A stretch of 26,738 bases of DNA, taken from Dehalococcoidales bacterium. GTDB taxonomy: Bacteria; Chloroflexota; Dehalococcoidia; Dehalococcoidales; UBA5760. A program made the position numbers and the translations under genes. A model generated the notes under the pieces. It saw nothing but the letters and a program-made list of their open reading frames with translations, did not search any database and had not been told where the DNA came from. Location of the stretch: the NCBI GenBank assembly GCA_028717305.1, contig JAQUOC010000007.1:1-26738 (forward strand), given 5' to 3'. This document shows positions 16,014 through 24,454 of this stretch, one piece after another; within the stretch, counting starts at the first letter, position 1; the number at the start of each line of letters is the position of its first letter.

Positions 16014-16055
16014 GATCTGAGTAGAAATATCGAGTAATTTATTCAGGAGGATACG

Positions 16056-16466
16056 GTGGCAGAGTTCAAGAAAGCACCAAAAGAATATAAGTACACACGG
16101 GAACACGAATGGATTTGTACTGATGGTGAAAAAATGGGTAGGATAGGTATCTCAGATTATGCTCAGTTTCATTTGGGCGACGTGGTATTTCTGGATTTAC
16201 CATCACCGGGTACTCAAGTGATACAGTTTAGCAAAATGGGGGAGATAGAGTCGGTTAAAGCAGTCTCCGATCTCTTCGCACCTGTCAGTGGCCGTGTATT
16301 AGAGATCAACCAGACTGCTATCGATCATTCTGCAATAGTAAACCAAGATCCTTACGGAGATGGCTGGTTAGTCAGATTGGAACTGAGTAATCCTGATGAG
16401 CTCGATAAGCTTATGGATAACGATGATTACGATAAATTTGTAGCCGTCTCATCAGAGAACGCCTGA
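16056..16466 (+). CDS. gcvH: Glycine cleavage system H protein
   Basis: This 136-residue carrier protein starts with GTG behind an AGGAGG site. Lys68 in MGEIESVKAVSD is the lipoylation site. KYTREHEWI, GRIGISDYAQFHLGDVVFLDLP and the PYGDGWLV end are standard H-protein features. Its lipoyl arm shuttles the aminomethyl group from P-protein to T-protein and is then reoxidised by Lpd. It is the first gene after the glycine riboswitch, 34 nt past the competing hairpin. Length is normal for the family (125-140). Confidence 0.95.
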   Translation: MAEFKKAPKEYKYTREHEWICTDGEKMGRIGISDYAQFHLGDVVFLDLPSPGTQVIQFSKMGEIESVKAVSDLFAPVSGRVLEINQTAIDHSAIVNQDPYGDGWLVRLELSNPDELDKLMDNDDYDKFVAVSSENA

Positions 16467-16493
16467 TATCATAAAGTAAAGAGGATAACTACT

Positions 16494-17807
16494 ATGACAG
16501 CACCTTATGTGCCAAATACTGAGGCTAGTCGTAAACTTATGCTACAAGAAATTGGGGTTAACTCGATCGAGGAGTTGCTACAAGATATACCTGACAGGTT
16601 CCGCAATGTCAACTTTAACTTACCACCTCCCCTGTCTGAACTCGATCTTAAAAGAGAACTGGGCAAATTAGCCAATCTAGATGCGAATCTGGATGAATAC
16701 GCATGCTTTTTAGGAGCAGGCGGCTACCGTCACTTCATTCCCAGCGTAGTGGGGCACGTTATCAACCGAAGCGAGTTCTATACTGCCTATACCCCATATC
16801 AAGCAGAAATAAGCCAGGGCACACTACAAGCTATATACGAGTACCAATCATTAGTCTGTCAACTAACTGGAATGGAAGTAAGTAACGCCGGGATGTACGA
16901 TGGCAGTACTGCTGCCGCTGAAGCCGCCGTTATGGCATGCCTAATAAAGCAAAGAGATAGGGTGGCCGTATTAGATACAGTCAATCCCACCTATCGTGAA
17001 GTGATAGACACCTATGTAAAGGGAAGAAATTTCTCTATCGAGACGATTGACCATAATTCAGATAATTCGCCTTCTGATATTGCCTGCTTAATAGTTCAGC
17101 AACCGAATTTTCTGGGCTATATTGAAAATATGGAGAAATATGCCCAGAAGGCACATGATTTCGGGGCATTACTCGTGTCCATAGTTGACCCTATATCCCT
17201 GGGCATACTTACGCCACCGGGTGATTACGGTGCTGATATTGCAGTCGCTGAAGGACAACCACTGGGTATACCAATAGGTTTTGGAGGAACATACCTTGGT
17301 CTTTTCACCTGCCGAAAAGAATATTTACGCCAGATGCCCGGCCGCATCGTGGGCAAGACAACTGATGTAAATGGTCGTCCTGGATATGTGATGACCATGG
17401 TAACCCGCGAGCAGCATATCCGCAGAGAAAGGGCTACATCTAATATTTGCACTAGCGAAGCATTACTAGCTCTAGCAGCAACGGTTTACCTGGCAAGCTT
17501 AGGGAAGAAAGGCATAAGACAAATAGCCGAACTATGCTATCATAAGGCTCACTATGCCGCTAAAGAAATAAGTAAACTGAAAGGATACTCCATTTTATCA
17601 AAACAACCATTCTTTAAGGAATTTGTCATACGATGCCCAATAGCGCCTAAACAAATTAATGCAGCGCTTTTTGGCGAAGGAATAATCGGCGGTCTAGATA
17701 TAAGTCCCCAGATGGAAAACTGCATCCTTTTGTGTGTTACTGAGATGAATACCAAGCAGGAAATAGACAGATTAGTTGCAATTCTAGGGGCATTGCAGGG
17801 GGGATAA
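16494..17807 (+). CDS. gcvPA: Glycine dehydrogenase (decarboxylating) subunit 1
   Basis: The 437-residue alpha subunit of the two-subunit P-protein starts at an ATG behind AGAGGA. It has YVPNTEASRKLMLQEIGV, FLGAGGYRHFIPSVV, YTAYTPYQAEISQGTLQAIYEYQS and YDGSTAAAEAAVMA, all classic for GcvPA. This subunit has no PLP lysine; that lies in GcvPB. Together they decarboxylate glycine and pass the aminomethyl group to GcvH. It sits 27 nt after gcvH and 3 nt before gcvPB. Two-subunit P-proteins are typical of many anaerobes, archaea and Gram-positives, while E. coli has one long chain. Confidence 0.95.
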   Translation: MTAPYVPNTEASRKLMLQEIGVNSIEELLQDIPDRFRNVNFNLPPPLSELDLKRELGKLANLDANLDEYACFLGAGGYRHFIPSVVGHVINRSEFYTAYTPYQAEISQGTLQAIYEYQSLVCQLTGMEVSNAGMYDGSTAAAEAAVMACLIKQRDRVAVLDTVNPTYREVIDTYVKGRNFSIETIDHNSDNSPSDIACLIVQQPNFLGYIENMEKYAQKAHDFGALLVSIVDPISLGILTPPGDYGADIAVAEGQPLGIPIGFGGTYLGLFTCRKEYLRQMPGRIVGKTTDVNGRPGYVMTMVTREQHIRRERATSNICTSEALLALAATVYLASLGKKGIRQIAELCYHKAHYAAKEISKLKGYSILSKQPFFKEFVIRCPIAPKQINAALFGEGIIGGLDISPQMENCILLCVTEMNTKQEIDRLVAILGALQGG

Positions 17808-17810
17808 CAG

Positions 17811-19292
17811 TTGAATCACTATTTGCTTCCTGATATAAGTGAACCAGGGAAGACAGGCTGTAGCCTTCCAGCTTTAGATGTCGCCCCGGCAGAATCCCTG
17901 CCTAAGGAATTACTTCGGGAGGAATTTGAGCTACCCGAAGTAAGCGAAGTTGAAATCGTACGGTATTTCACTGCTCTTAGCAGCCTCAATTACGGAGTGG
18001 ATTCAGGTTTCTACCCCCTGGGAAGCTGCACTATGAAATATAATCCAAAGTGGCACGAGGATGTGGCCGGATTGCCAGGGTTTGCCTTAGTTCATCCACT
18101 CCAACCGGTGGAGTCTGTCCAAGGGGCATTGCAACTCATGTTCGAACTACAGGACTACCTATCGGAAATAAACGGTATGGACTCCACAAGCTTGGTTCCG
18201 ATGGCAGGGGCCCAGGGTGAATTTGCCTGTTTACTCATGGTTAAGGCATTCCATCAAGATCGAGGTGATAAAAACCGAAATAAAATAGTGATACCAGATT
18301 CTTCCCACGGAACAAACCCCGCCAGTGCTGTTATGTGCGGGTTTGAGGTAGTTACGGTGCCGTCTGATAAAGAAGGTAATATAGATTTCAATATGCTTGA
18401 AGCCGTAATGAATGAGGAAGTAGCTGCATTAACGCTGACTATGCCTAATACATTAGGCTTGTTCGACCCACAGATAACTGAAATCAGTCAGTTAGTTCAT
18501 GAAAGAGGAGCTTTACTGGGTGCAGACGGAGCAAACCTGAATGCTCTACTAGGAAATGTGAAGTACGGAGACCTAGGCTATGATTATGTCCAGTTAAATC
18601 TCCATAAGACTTTCAGTACACCACATGGTGGGGGTGGACCGGGGGCAGGTCCCGTCTGTGTTAAGACACACCTGACCGATTTCCTGCCGTCGCCTTTGGT
18701 TACTAAGGATAACGGTGAATACGTGTTTATATCACCAGCCAATTCCACAGGGAAGTTATGTGACTTTTACGGGAACTTTGGCGTAATGGTTAAAGCTTAT
18801 GCTTATTTACGTTTTCTTGGTGCTGAAGGGCTCAAAGAGGTCAGCAACAACGCTGTCCTAAACGCCAACTACATCAAGGAGAAACTGAAAAAATATTATC
18901 ACCTACCTTATGATCGCAAATGCATGCATGAAGTAGTGTTTTCAGGGAAATCACAAATGGCAAAGGGCGTTCATACATTAGATATCGCCAAGCGTCTGAT
19001 GGATTTTGGCTTTCACCCTCCCACCGTGTATTTCCCCCTGAATGTTCAAGAAGCCATCATGATAGAACCTACGGAAACGGAGAGTAAAGAGACACTGGAC
19101 GCTTATATTCAGGCGATGATAGATATAGCCAGAGAGGCAGAGGAGAATCCGGAGATATTACACACATCCCCCCATAACACACCCGTTAGACGTTTGGATA
19201 GCGTTAAAGCCGCCAGGCAGCCAGAATTAAACTGGAGTATGTATATGTCGAGTAAAAAAAGAGAAACAGGAACAAAGGAAACCGAACTTTGA
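17811..19292 (+). CDS. gcvPB: Glycine dehydrogenase (decarboxylating) subunit 2
   Basis: The 493-residue PLP-carrying subunit starts with TTG at 17811 behind AGGGGGG, three bases after the gcvPA stop. FYPLGSCTMKYNPK is at ~67-80. The PLP lysine is Lys266 in QLNLHKTFSTPHGGGGPGAG. The C-terminal domain (FHPPTVYFPLNVQEAIMIEPTETESKETLD) is complete. With GcvPA it forms the glycine decarboxylase. The tail after residue ~465 (AARQPELNWSMY...) is a normal family ending plus ~15 extra residues. The stop overlaps the lpd start. Confidence 0.95.
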   Translation: MNHYLLPDISEPGKTGCSLPALDVAPAESLPKELLREEFELPEVSEVEIVRYFTALSSLNYGVDSGFYPLGSCTMKYNPKWHEDVAGLPGFALVHPLQPVESVQGALQLMFELQDYLSEINGMDSTSLVPMAGAQGEFACLLMVKAFHQDRGDKNRNKIVIPDSSHGTNPASAVMCGFEVVTVPSDKEGNIDFNMLEAVMNEEVAALTLTMPNTLGLFDPQITEISQLVHERGALLGADGANLNALLGNVKYGDLGYDYVQLNLHKTFSTPHGGGGPGAGPVCVKTHLTDFLPSPLVTKDNGEYVFISPANSTGKLCDFYGNFGVMVKAYAYLRFLGAEGLKEVSNNAVLNANYIKEKLKKYYHLPYDRKCMHEVVFSGKSQMAKGVHTLDIAKRLMDFGFHPPTVYFPLNVQEAIMIEPTETESKETLDAYIQAMIDIAREAEENPEILHTSPHNTPVRRLDSVKAARQPELNWSMYMSSKKRETGTKETEL

Positions 19293-20680
19293 GGGAAAAG
19301 GACATAAAGGACATAGTAATAATTGGGGGCGGTCCCGGTGGCTATGTAGCAGCCATTCACGCTGCTCACCTGGGAGCGGAAGTGGCTATTGTTGAAAAAA
19401 ACAAACTGGGGGGGACTTGTATTAACCAGGGCTGTATTCCAACCAAGACTTTTGCCAGTAGTGCCGAGACGCTACTCGAGATGAGAAGGGCAAATGAATT
19501 CGGAATCAATGCGGATAACATAACAGTGAATTTCCGGAAGATTCAGGATCGTGTAAATAATGTCGTTGATAGGCTGGTCTCTGGCATTGAGCAATTGATG
19601 GAAATTAACAGAATAAGTGTTTGCAGGGGCACCGGCTGTATCCTTTCCCCTAACCTGGTAAAAGTGAACGACGAAGAGATATTGACCAAGAAGATTATTA
19701 TTGCAACTGGCTCTAAGCCTATTATTCTCCATATCCCTGGCTTAGACCTACCCGGGGTGCTTAATACTGACGATATCCTGAATCTGCAGGAGCTTCCTGA
19801 GAGTCTGGTGATCATCGGTGGTAGTTATGTAGGTATTGAGTTCGCTACCATCTTTGCTGCTTTGGGGACCAAGGTGACCATTGTGGAGAGACTTCCTGCT
19901 CTAATAGAGAATGTTGACGAAGAGATCGGCCAGCGTTTTACCCGGATATTACCCAAGCTCGGTATCAAGGTGTACACCGGAGCTAAGGTTAAAGCCATAA
20001 AAAAGGAAGGGACAGCTCTCAGGTTGTTTTGGGACACTGAAGAAGGCGAGCATTGGTCTGAAGGACAAATGGTCCTGAAGGCTACGGGGCGAGAACCGTA
20101 CACCGGGGGGCTAGCCTTATCAGAACTCGGTATAGGAACAGACGGTTCACCCATCAAGGTAAACGAGCGCTTGGAAACTAATGTTACTGATGTTTACGCT
20201 ATTGGTGATGTTCTGGGCAAGAATATGCTGGCCCACGTTGCCTCGTACGAAGGAGAGATAGCGGCTGAGAACGCCTTAGGTCGTACCCGTAAGGTAGATT
20301 ATCGTGCTGTTCCCAGCTGTGTATTTACCCAACCCGAGTTAGCCAGCGTGGGTATCACTGAAAAAGAAGCAAGGAACAGCGGCATTCCTTACCAAGTGAG
20401 CAAATTCCCCTTTGCCGCCTGCGGGCGCGCTGTAACTATGGGAAATACGATTGGTATGGTTAAGATCATTTGCAGTGCCGGAAGCGGTACCGTGCTTGGA
20501 ATGCATATCATGGGGCCGCACGCCAGCGATCTTATCGCTGAAGGCGCACTCGCTATACAAACAGGAGCAACCGCCAGAGATATTGCTAATACCATCCATG
20601 CCCATCCGACTCTGTCTGAGGCAGTACGAGAGGCAGCGATGGGACAGCTAGACGGTGCGATTCACTTTCGTAAGATATAG
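19289..20680 (+). CDS. lpd: Dihydrolipoyl dehydrogenase (L-protein)
   Basis: The 463-residue flavoprotein reoxidises dihydrolipoyl-GcvH with NAD+. The start is TTG 19289, overlapping the gcvPB stop (TTGA) with AAAGGA upstream; no ATG alternative exists before the FAD fold. FAD-binding GGGPGGYVAA is at ~13-22, the redox pair is Cys44 and Cys49 (GGTCINQGCIPTK), and the NAD Rossmann motif is GGSYVGIEFA. The active-site His lies in HAHPTLSEAV near the end. Its place inside the gcv operon suggests it serves glycine cleavage; it could also serve other lipoyl complexes elsewhere in the genome. Confidence 0.95.
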   Translation: MREKDIKDIVIIGGGPGGYVAAIHAAHLGAEVAIVEKNKLGGTCINQGCIPTKTFASSAETLLEMRRANEFGINADNITVNFRKIQDRVNNVVDRLVSGIEQLMEINRISVCRGTGCILSPNLVKVNDEEILTKKIIIATGSKPIILHIPGLDLPGVLNTDDILNLQELPESLVIIGGSYVGIEFATIFAALGTKVTIVERLPALIENVDEEIGQRFTRILPKLGIKVYTGAKVKAIKKEGTALRLFWDTEEGEHWSEGQMVLKATGREPYTGGLALSELGIGTDGSPIKVNERLETNVTDVYAIGDVLGKNMLAHVASYEGEIAAENALGRTRKVDYRAVPSCVFTQPELASVGITEKEARNSGIPYQVSKFPFAACGRAVTMGNTIGMVKIICSAGSGTVLGMHIMGPHASDLIAEGALAIQTGATARDIANTIHAHPTLSEAVREAAMGQLDGAIHFRKI

Positions 20681-20699
20681 CTATCGACAGGAGTCTCTT

Positions 20700-21398
20700 T
20701 TGCCATCCAACAGGGTTTATATTGCGGACTATCTGGGGATATTGCCATACGATTCTGCTTTACAGCTTCAGCAGAGGCTGATGCAAGAAAGACGGAACGG
20801 TACTATTCCTGACGTTCTTGTACTACTGCAGCATCCACCGGTATTTACGATAGGGCGCTTTAGGGGAGGAGAAGATATCAACGTCTCAAAAGAGATATTG
20901 ACGCAGCAAGGAATAACCGTCTGCGAGACTAACCGTGGCGGCGGTATTACATACCACGGTCCGGGGCAACTTGTAGGTTACCCGATTGTTAACCTCAAAG
21001 AATACAACCCTAACATACGCGATTACATTTGGAAACTAGAAGAAGTCATCATCAAGTTACTTCCTTTCTTCAATATTCAGGGGTATCGAGTATCACAATA
21101 TCCCGGTGTCTGGGTAGAAGAGCAAAAGATTTGCTCTATAGGAATACATGTAAGCCGTTACATTACAATGCACGGGTTTGCTCTTAATGTAAGTACTGAT
21201 CTGACGCACTTCGAGCTCATTAATCCGTGTGGTCTGAATGGTCGAGTGATGACATCATTATCTAAGGTGTTAGGATATCATGTAGAAGTAGAAGAAGTAG
21301 TGGAACCGTTGCTCGATTGCTTTACGACGGTATTTGAAAGTAAGTGTGTCCGTGGAGATGATCAATGTCTGGCTATACGAAACGCCCTGAATGGTTGA
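20700..21398 (+). CDS. lipB: Octanoyl-[ACP]:protein octanoyltransferase LipB
   Basis: The start was set at TTG 20700 because CAGGAG (20688-20693) lies six bases before it. An upstream GTG (20655) inside lpd would add 15 residues unlike the family. The 232-residue product begins PSNRVYIADYLG and has TNRGGGITYHGPGQLVGYP, the LipB core. The likely catalytic Lys is in EQKICSIGIHV, and the Cys in NPCGLNGRVMTSL. It moves octanoate from acyl carrier protein to the GcvH lysine, the first step of lipoylation. Gap after lpd is 19 nt; lipA overlaps its end by 34 nt. Confidence 0.93.
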   Translation: MPSNRVYIADYLGILPYDSALQLQQRLMQERRNGTIPDVLVLLQHPPVFTIGRFRGGEDINVSKEILTQQGITVCETNRGGGITYHGPGQLVGYPIVNLKEYNPNIRDYIWKLEEVIIKLLPFFNIQGYRVSQYPGVWVEEQKICSIGIHVSRYITMHGFALNVSTDLTHFELINPCGLNGRVMTSLSKVLGYHVEVEEVVEPLLDCFTTVFESKCVRGDDQCLAIRNALNG

Positions 21399-22237
21399 AG
21401 ATTCGACCATTAAACTCGATCCGATTATCAAGTGTCAGGAGCGTTAGCCGAGACTTGAAATTAAATACCGTTTGCGACAGCGCACGGTGTCCGAATAGAC
21501 CGGATTGCTTCGCTCGTAATACTGCGACTTTTATGCTTTTAGGGAACATATGTACCCGAAATTGTACCTTTTGCGCAGTGGAAAAGGGAAGACCTGCGTC
21601 TCCAGACCCTATCGAACCGGAACACATTGTGGCGGCAATAGCCAAGCTAAATCTCCGTTATGTTGTCATTACATCAGTAACACGAGATGATTTACCTGAT
21701 GGCGGGGCTTCCCAATTCGCCCAGACTATTCAATCAATCCGGCAATACGACCCGAGTATCCGAGTTGAAGTACTGATTCCTGACTTTAATGGTTCGCTTT
21801 ACGCACTAAATCTCGTAATAGATGCCTGTCCGTCTGTCTTGAACCATAATGTAGAAACAATACCCAGACTTTACGCTGAAGTCCGGCCGGAAGCAGACTA
21901 CCGGCGCTCAATCAGAATTCTGGAACAAGCCAAACTGCTTAATAAAACGATTCTAACCAAATCTGGTTTCATGCTGGGGTTAGGCGAATCGCGACAAGAA
22001 GTAATTGAACTAATGGCTGATCTGAGAAAAGCCGGGTGCGATATATTGACTATAGGCCAATATCTGCAGCCTTCACTGAAGCATCACCAAGTGCTCAACT
22101 TCATCCGACCCGAAGATTTCGAGGATTATGCACGTATAGGCGAGCTATTGGGGTTTCGGAAAGTCATCGCTGGTTCTCTGGTTCGAAGTTCATTCAACGC
22201 AGCTGAAGCCTATCTAGCAGTTAAGGAAATGCACTGA
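21365..22237 (+). CDS. lipA: Lipoyl synthase LipA
   Basis: This 290-residue radical-SAM enzyme inserts two sulfurs into protein-bound octanoate. It carries both clusters: the auxiliary CX4CX5C at Cys37, Cys42 and Cys48 (CDSARCPNRPDC), which is consumed as sulfur donor, and the radical-SAM CX3CX2C at Cys63, Cys67 and Cys70. The C-terminal RSSF (VRSSFNA) supplies the conserved Arg-Ser-Ser that ligates the auxiliary cluster. The ATG overlaps the lipB end by 34 nt and has GGAG within lipB as its ribosome-binding site. Last gene of the riboswitch-led operon, so lipoylation is co-induced with the glycine cleavage proteins. Confidence 0.95.
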   Translation: MSGYTKRPEWLKIRPLNSIRLSSVRSVSRDLKLNTVCDSARCPNRPDCFARNTATFMLLGNICTRNCTFCAVEKGRPASPDPIEPEHIVAAIAKLNLRYVVITSVTRDDLPDGGASQFAQTIQSIRQYDPSIRVEVLIPDFNGSLYALNLVIDACPSVLNHNVETIPRLYAEVRPEADYRRSIRILEQAKLLNKTILTKSGFMLGLGESRQEVIELMADLRKAGCDILTIGQYLQPSLKHHQVLNFIRPEDFEDYARIGELLGFRKVIAGSLVRSSFNAAEAYLAVKEMH

Positions 22238-22295
22238 TCCTTATTGAACTGCTTCGAAAACCGTGCCAGTCATGATTTCAGAAATGGGCATCTCC

Positions 22296-22330
22296 ATTAA
22301 CAAGTGGCATCACTACCGGGGGCAGGTCAA
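22296..22330 (+). repeat. Dispersed GTGGCAT-CTACC-GGTC repeat, copy 2
   Basis: ATTAACAAGTGGCAT is shared exactly with copy 1 (4970-4984). CTACCGGGGGCAGGTCAA aligns with copy 3 (24771-24787). It lies between lipA and the degV promoter. Confidence 0.6.
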
Positions 22331-22350
22331 GTGAGCATCCAGCTTCCGTT

Positions 22351-22380
22351 TTGACAAAATACTTGGCAGTCCTCTAATAT
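22351..22380 (+). promoter_or_regulatory. Sigma-70 promoter of degV
   Basis: TTGACA (22351-22356), 18-bp spacer, TAATAT (22375-22380). About 60 nt leader to the start. Confidence 0.6.
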
Positions 22381-22442
22381 TTGCTTAATGTTATCTCCAT
22401 TGCCATCCACTTAGGGGAAAATGCTTTACTAGGAGTTAATTG

Positions 22443-23306
22443 ATGCAAAAAGCTATGGTCATTACTGATAGCCTCTCTGCTATATCACCGGAGCTAGCCA
22501 AGGAGTACGACGTTATAGTACTACCCTACCATATCGTCATAGACGGCAGGAGTTACCTAGATGACACATACAATAGAGGAGATCTATTTGCACGGCTTAA
22601 ATCCTACCAAAATCTACCGACGCACTCGGCTTGCACCAACGGTGAAATACTGGAAGCATACAAGAGGGCTAGCCAGAAGGTGAAGGGGATCCTGTTCATT
22701 GCCTTGTCCTCCAGTATGTCCGCAGACTATAATGCCGCGCTCCAAGCAAAGGAAACCGCAAAGCAGGAATTACCCGACATCGCCATTGAAGTGGTTGATT
22801 CCCGCAGCGTTCTCGCCGGTGAGTTGCTCATCGTCCTGGCTGCCGCCAAAGCGGCAAAAGAAGGCAAGAGCCTATCAGAGGTAACTGAGATTGCCCGTCA
22901 GGCGGCGCAAAAAGTCAGCCTCATAAATGTGCCCGAGACTCTATTCTTCTTTGAAAGGTCAGGTAGGTCGGGTGGAGAACCAACCATAGCCAAAGCTCCG
23001 ATCCCGATATATCCGCTCTTAGAAATGGATGCCTCCACTGGTGGAATAGGAAAATTCATATCCAAGAACAGAACCAAAGGTAAGGCGGTAGAAGCGCTGC
23101 TGGAAATAGTGAAGGGAAAGTGTGGAAACAAGAAGCTGCACGCAGCCATTAGCTATACCAACAACCCTGAGGAAGCCGAGGCATTGAAGAATAAACTTGC
23201 CTCTGAGTTTGAGGTTGGTGAACTGCATGTCACGCCTTGTTCATTAATGGCATGTGTAGTATGCGGGCCAAACTGTTTAACACTGGGATTTTACGGCGAA
23301 GATTAA
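22443..23306 (+). CDS. DegV family fatty-acid-binding protein
   Basis: ATG 22443 is preferred over TTG 22440 because AGGAG (22431-22435) is seven bases upstream. The product has 287 residues. MVITDSLSAISPELAKEYDVIVLPY, the fatty-acid head-group loop PTHSACTNGE, and ALSSSMSADYNAA are DegV hallmarks. In the family (FakB) the protein presents a bound fatty acid to the kinase FakA for phosphorylation and phospholipid synthesis; whether a FakA is encoded elsewhere is unknown. The C-terminal domain has an unusual Cys cluster (CSLMACVVCGPNC), which could be a metal or redox site. It is a single gene. Confidence 0.92.
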   Translation: MQKAMVITDSLSAISPELAKEYDVIVLPYHIVIDGRSYLDDTYNRGDLFARLKSYQNLPTHSACTNGEILEAYKRASQKVKGILFIALSSSMSADYNAALQAKETAKQELPDIAIEVVDSRSVLAGELLIVLAAAKAAKEGKSLSEVTEIARQAAQKVSLINVPETLFFFERSGRSGGEPTIAKAPIPIYPLLEMDASTGGIGKFISKNRTKGKAVEALLEIVKGKCGNKKLHAAISYTNNPEEAEALKNKLASEFEVGELHVTPCSLMACVVCGPNCLTLGFYGED

Positions 23307-23625
23307 GGTATAAACTGATGTTCTGGAGGCAGCTGTCCAGGACTATTATCAATACACACTTACTTAGAATGTTATCTTAACCGCACATTCTTTACTGTTG
23401 TTACTTTTCTAGAACTGCATGCTCAAACATAAATCCATGACCTAAATGCCATTTCACCAATCACATATTGAAAATACGGTAATCTTGCATTGTGGCGCTT
23501 TTTAGATTATCGAATAATCAAAGATATTAGTGTACCATTACCCTATACAATGAAGCCCCTGCTGGTGGCATATCGAGTATTACTGGCGCTCAAAGAAGAT
23601 ACAAGGACGAGTCAGTTTTAGTGTA
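23307..23625 (+). other. Intergenic region with palindrome copy B
   Basis: No gene is seen between degV and the UspA promoter. It holds the palindromic repeat described separately (23468-23500). A weak CTGGA/TCCAG hairpin at ~23321-23339 lacks a U-tract, so I do not call it a terminator. Confidence 0.4.
23468..23500 (+). repeat. 32-nt AATAC/GTATT palindromic repeat, copy B
   Basis: TTGAAAATACGGTAATCTTG is identical to copy A (6459-6478), then CATTGTGGCGCTT. The end GTGGCGCTT is shared with copy E. Confidence 0.75.
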
Positions 23626-23654
23626 TTGACAACTATCATTAAACCGGGTAGACT
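23626..23654 (+). promoter_or_regulatory. Sigma-70 promoter of the universal stress protein gene
   Basis: TTGACA (23626-23631), 17-bp spacer, TAGACT (23649-23654). About 40 nt leader. Confidence 0.6.
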
Positions 23655-23699
23655 GAATACCCGCCATCGGGCAGGAGATATACGTAGGAGGTATATATC

Positions 23700-24140
23700 A
23701 TGTTCGAGAAAGTAGTTATTTGCTTGGATGGCTCTAAAAGAGCGGAACTGATCCTACCTTATGCCACTGAAGAGGCGCTCCATTTTAACAGCAAGCTGAT
23801 ACTTCTCCATGTATTTACTCCGTCTATTGGTGCAGCAATGAGTATGACTGCTGCGGAGCAGGAACAAAGACAAATCAGCGCTGAGGAAGAAAAAAGGAAA
23901 GATTACCTGGAGTCCGTCGCAGCCCCTTTAAGGGAAAAGGGAATAGATGTAGAGTGTGTTGTTCTGCAAGGAGAACCAAGTGATGAAATCGTGAAGTATA
24001 CCAAGACAACAGGAACCAGCTTATTAGCTATATCTACCGAACTAAAACATGGATTGATGCACACCGCTTTTGGTAAGACCACAGATTTCATTCTGAAACA
24101 ATCGCATGTGCCGGTGCTGCTCGTCAAACTGGAAAAATGA
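23700..24140 (+). CDS. Universal stress protein (UspA family)
   Basis: The 146-residue single-domain Usp has a strong TAGGAGG site. The fold pattern is clear: KVVICLDGSKRAELILPYA at the start, KLILLHVFTP after the first helix, and LLAIST near the end. The usual ATP-binding stretch G-2x-G-9x-G-(S/T) is only partly kept (HGLMHTAFGKTTDFI), so ATP binding is uncertain. A Met/Ala segment (SIGAAMSMTAAEQEQ) and a charged helix lie in the middle. Usps are cytoplasmic dimers linked to stress survival. No partner gene adjoins it. Confidence 0.9.
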   Translation: MFEKVVICLDGSKRAELILPYATEEALHFNSKLILLHVFTPSIGAAMSMTAAEQEQRQISAEEEKRKDYLESVAAPLREKGIDVECVVLQGEPSDEIVKYTKTTGTSLLAISTELKHGLMHTAFGKTTDFILKQSHVPVLLVKLEK

Positions 24141-24242
24141 TTTCTAATCGGTTCTCTTTGAACGAGATGAAGGCTTTAAATCATTAATATATAGCTGACG
24201 GATCCAATAGTGCGAAAGGGCAGTTGCCGCTGGGTTAGTTTA

Positions 24243-24399
24243 CCTCGCCATCCACCTAAACACCCTCAAACTCTCCTCAAACCTCGCCTTCACCCATCCA
24301 CTATCCCCTACCCACATGCACTGTAATGCAATTCTGCACAATGGCAACAGCATAAGCCATTCTATACACTGAAAATGCAAGCGTTTTGTATTTCAGCGC
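24243..24399 (+). repeat. ~150-bp dispersed repeat, copy 2 (contains palindrome copy D, 24369-24399)
   Basis: It aligns end to end with 12005-12156. The right end is AATGCAAGCGTTTTGTATT followed by TCAGCGCTT. Read on the minus strand the left two-thirds contains an ATG-started 25-codon frame ending at a TAA near 24240 (VKARFEESLRVFRWMAR). In copy 1 the same frame is broken by one extra base. It fills most of the 314-bp gap between the UspA and zinc-ribbon genes. Confidence 0.8.
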
Positions 24400-24454
24400 T
24401 TCGGCAAACTGTGCATTAGGGTTAGAAAGGTAAAAGGGGTTGGGCAAAAGCTAA

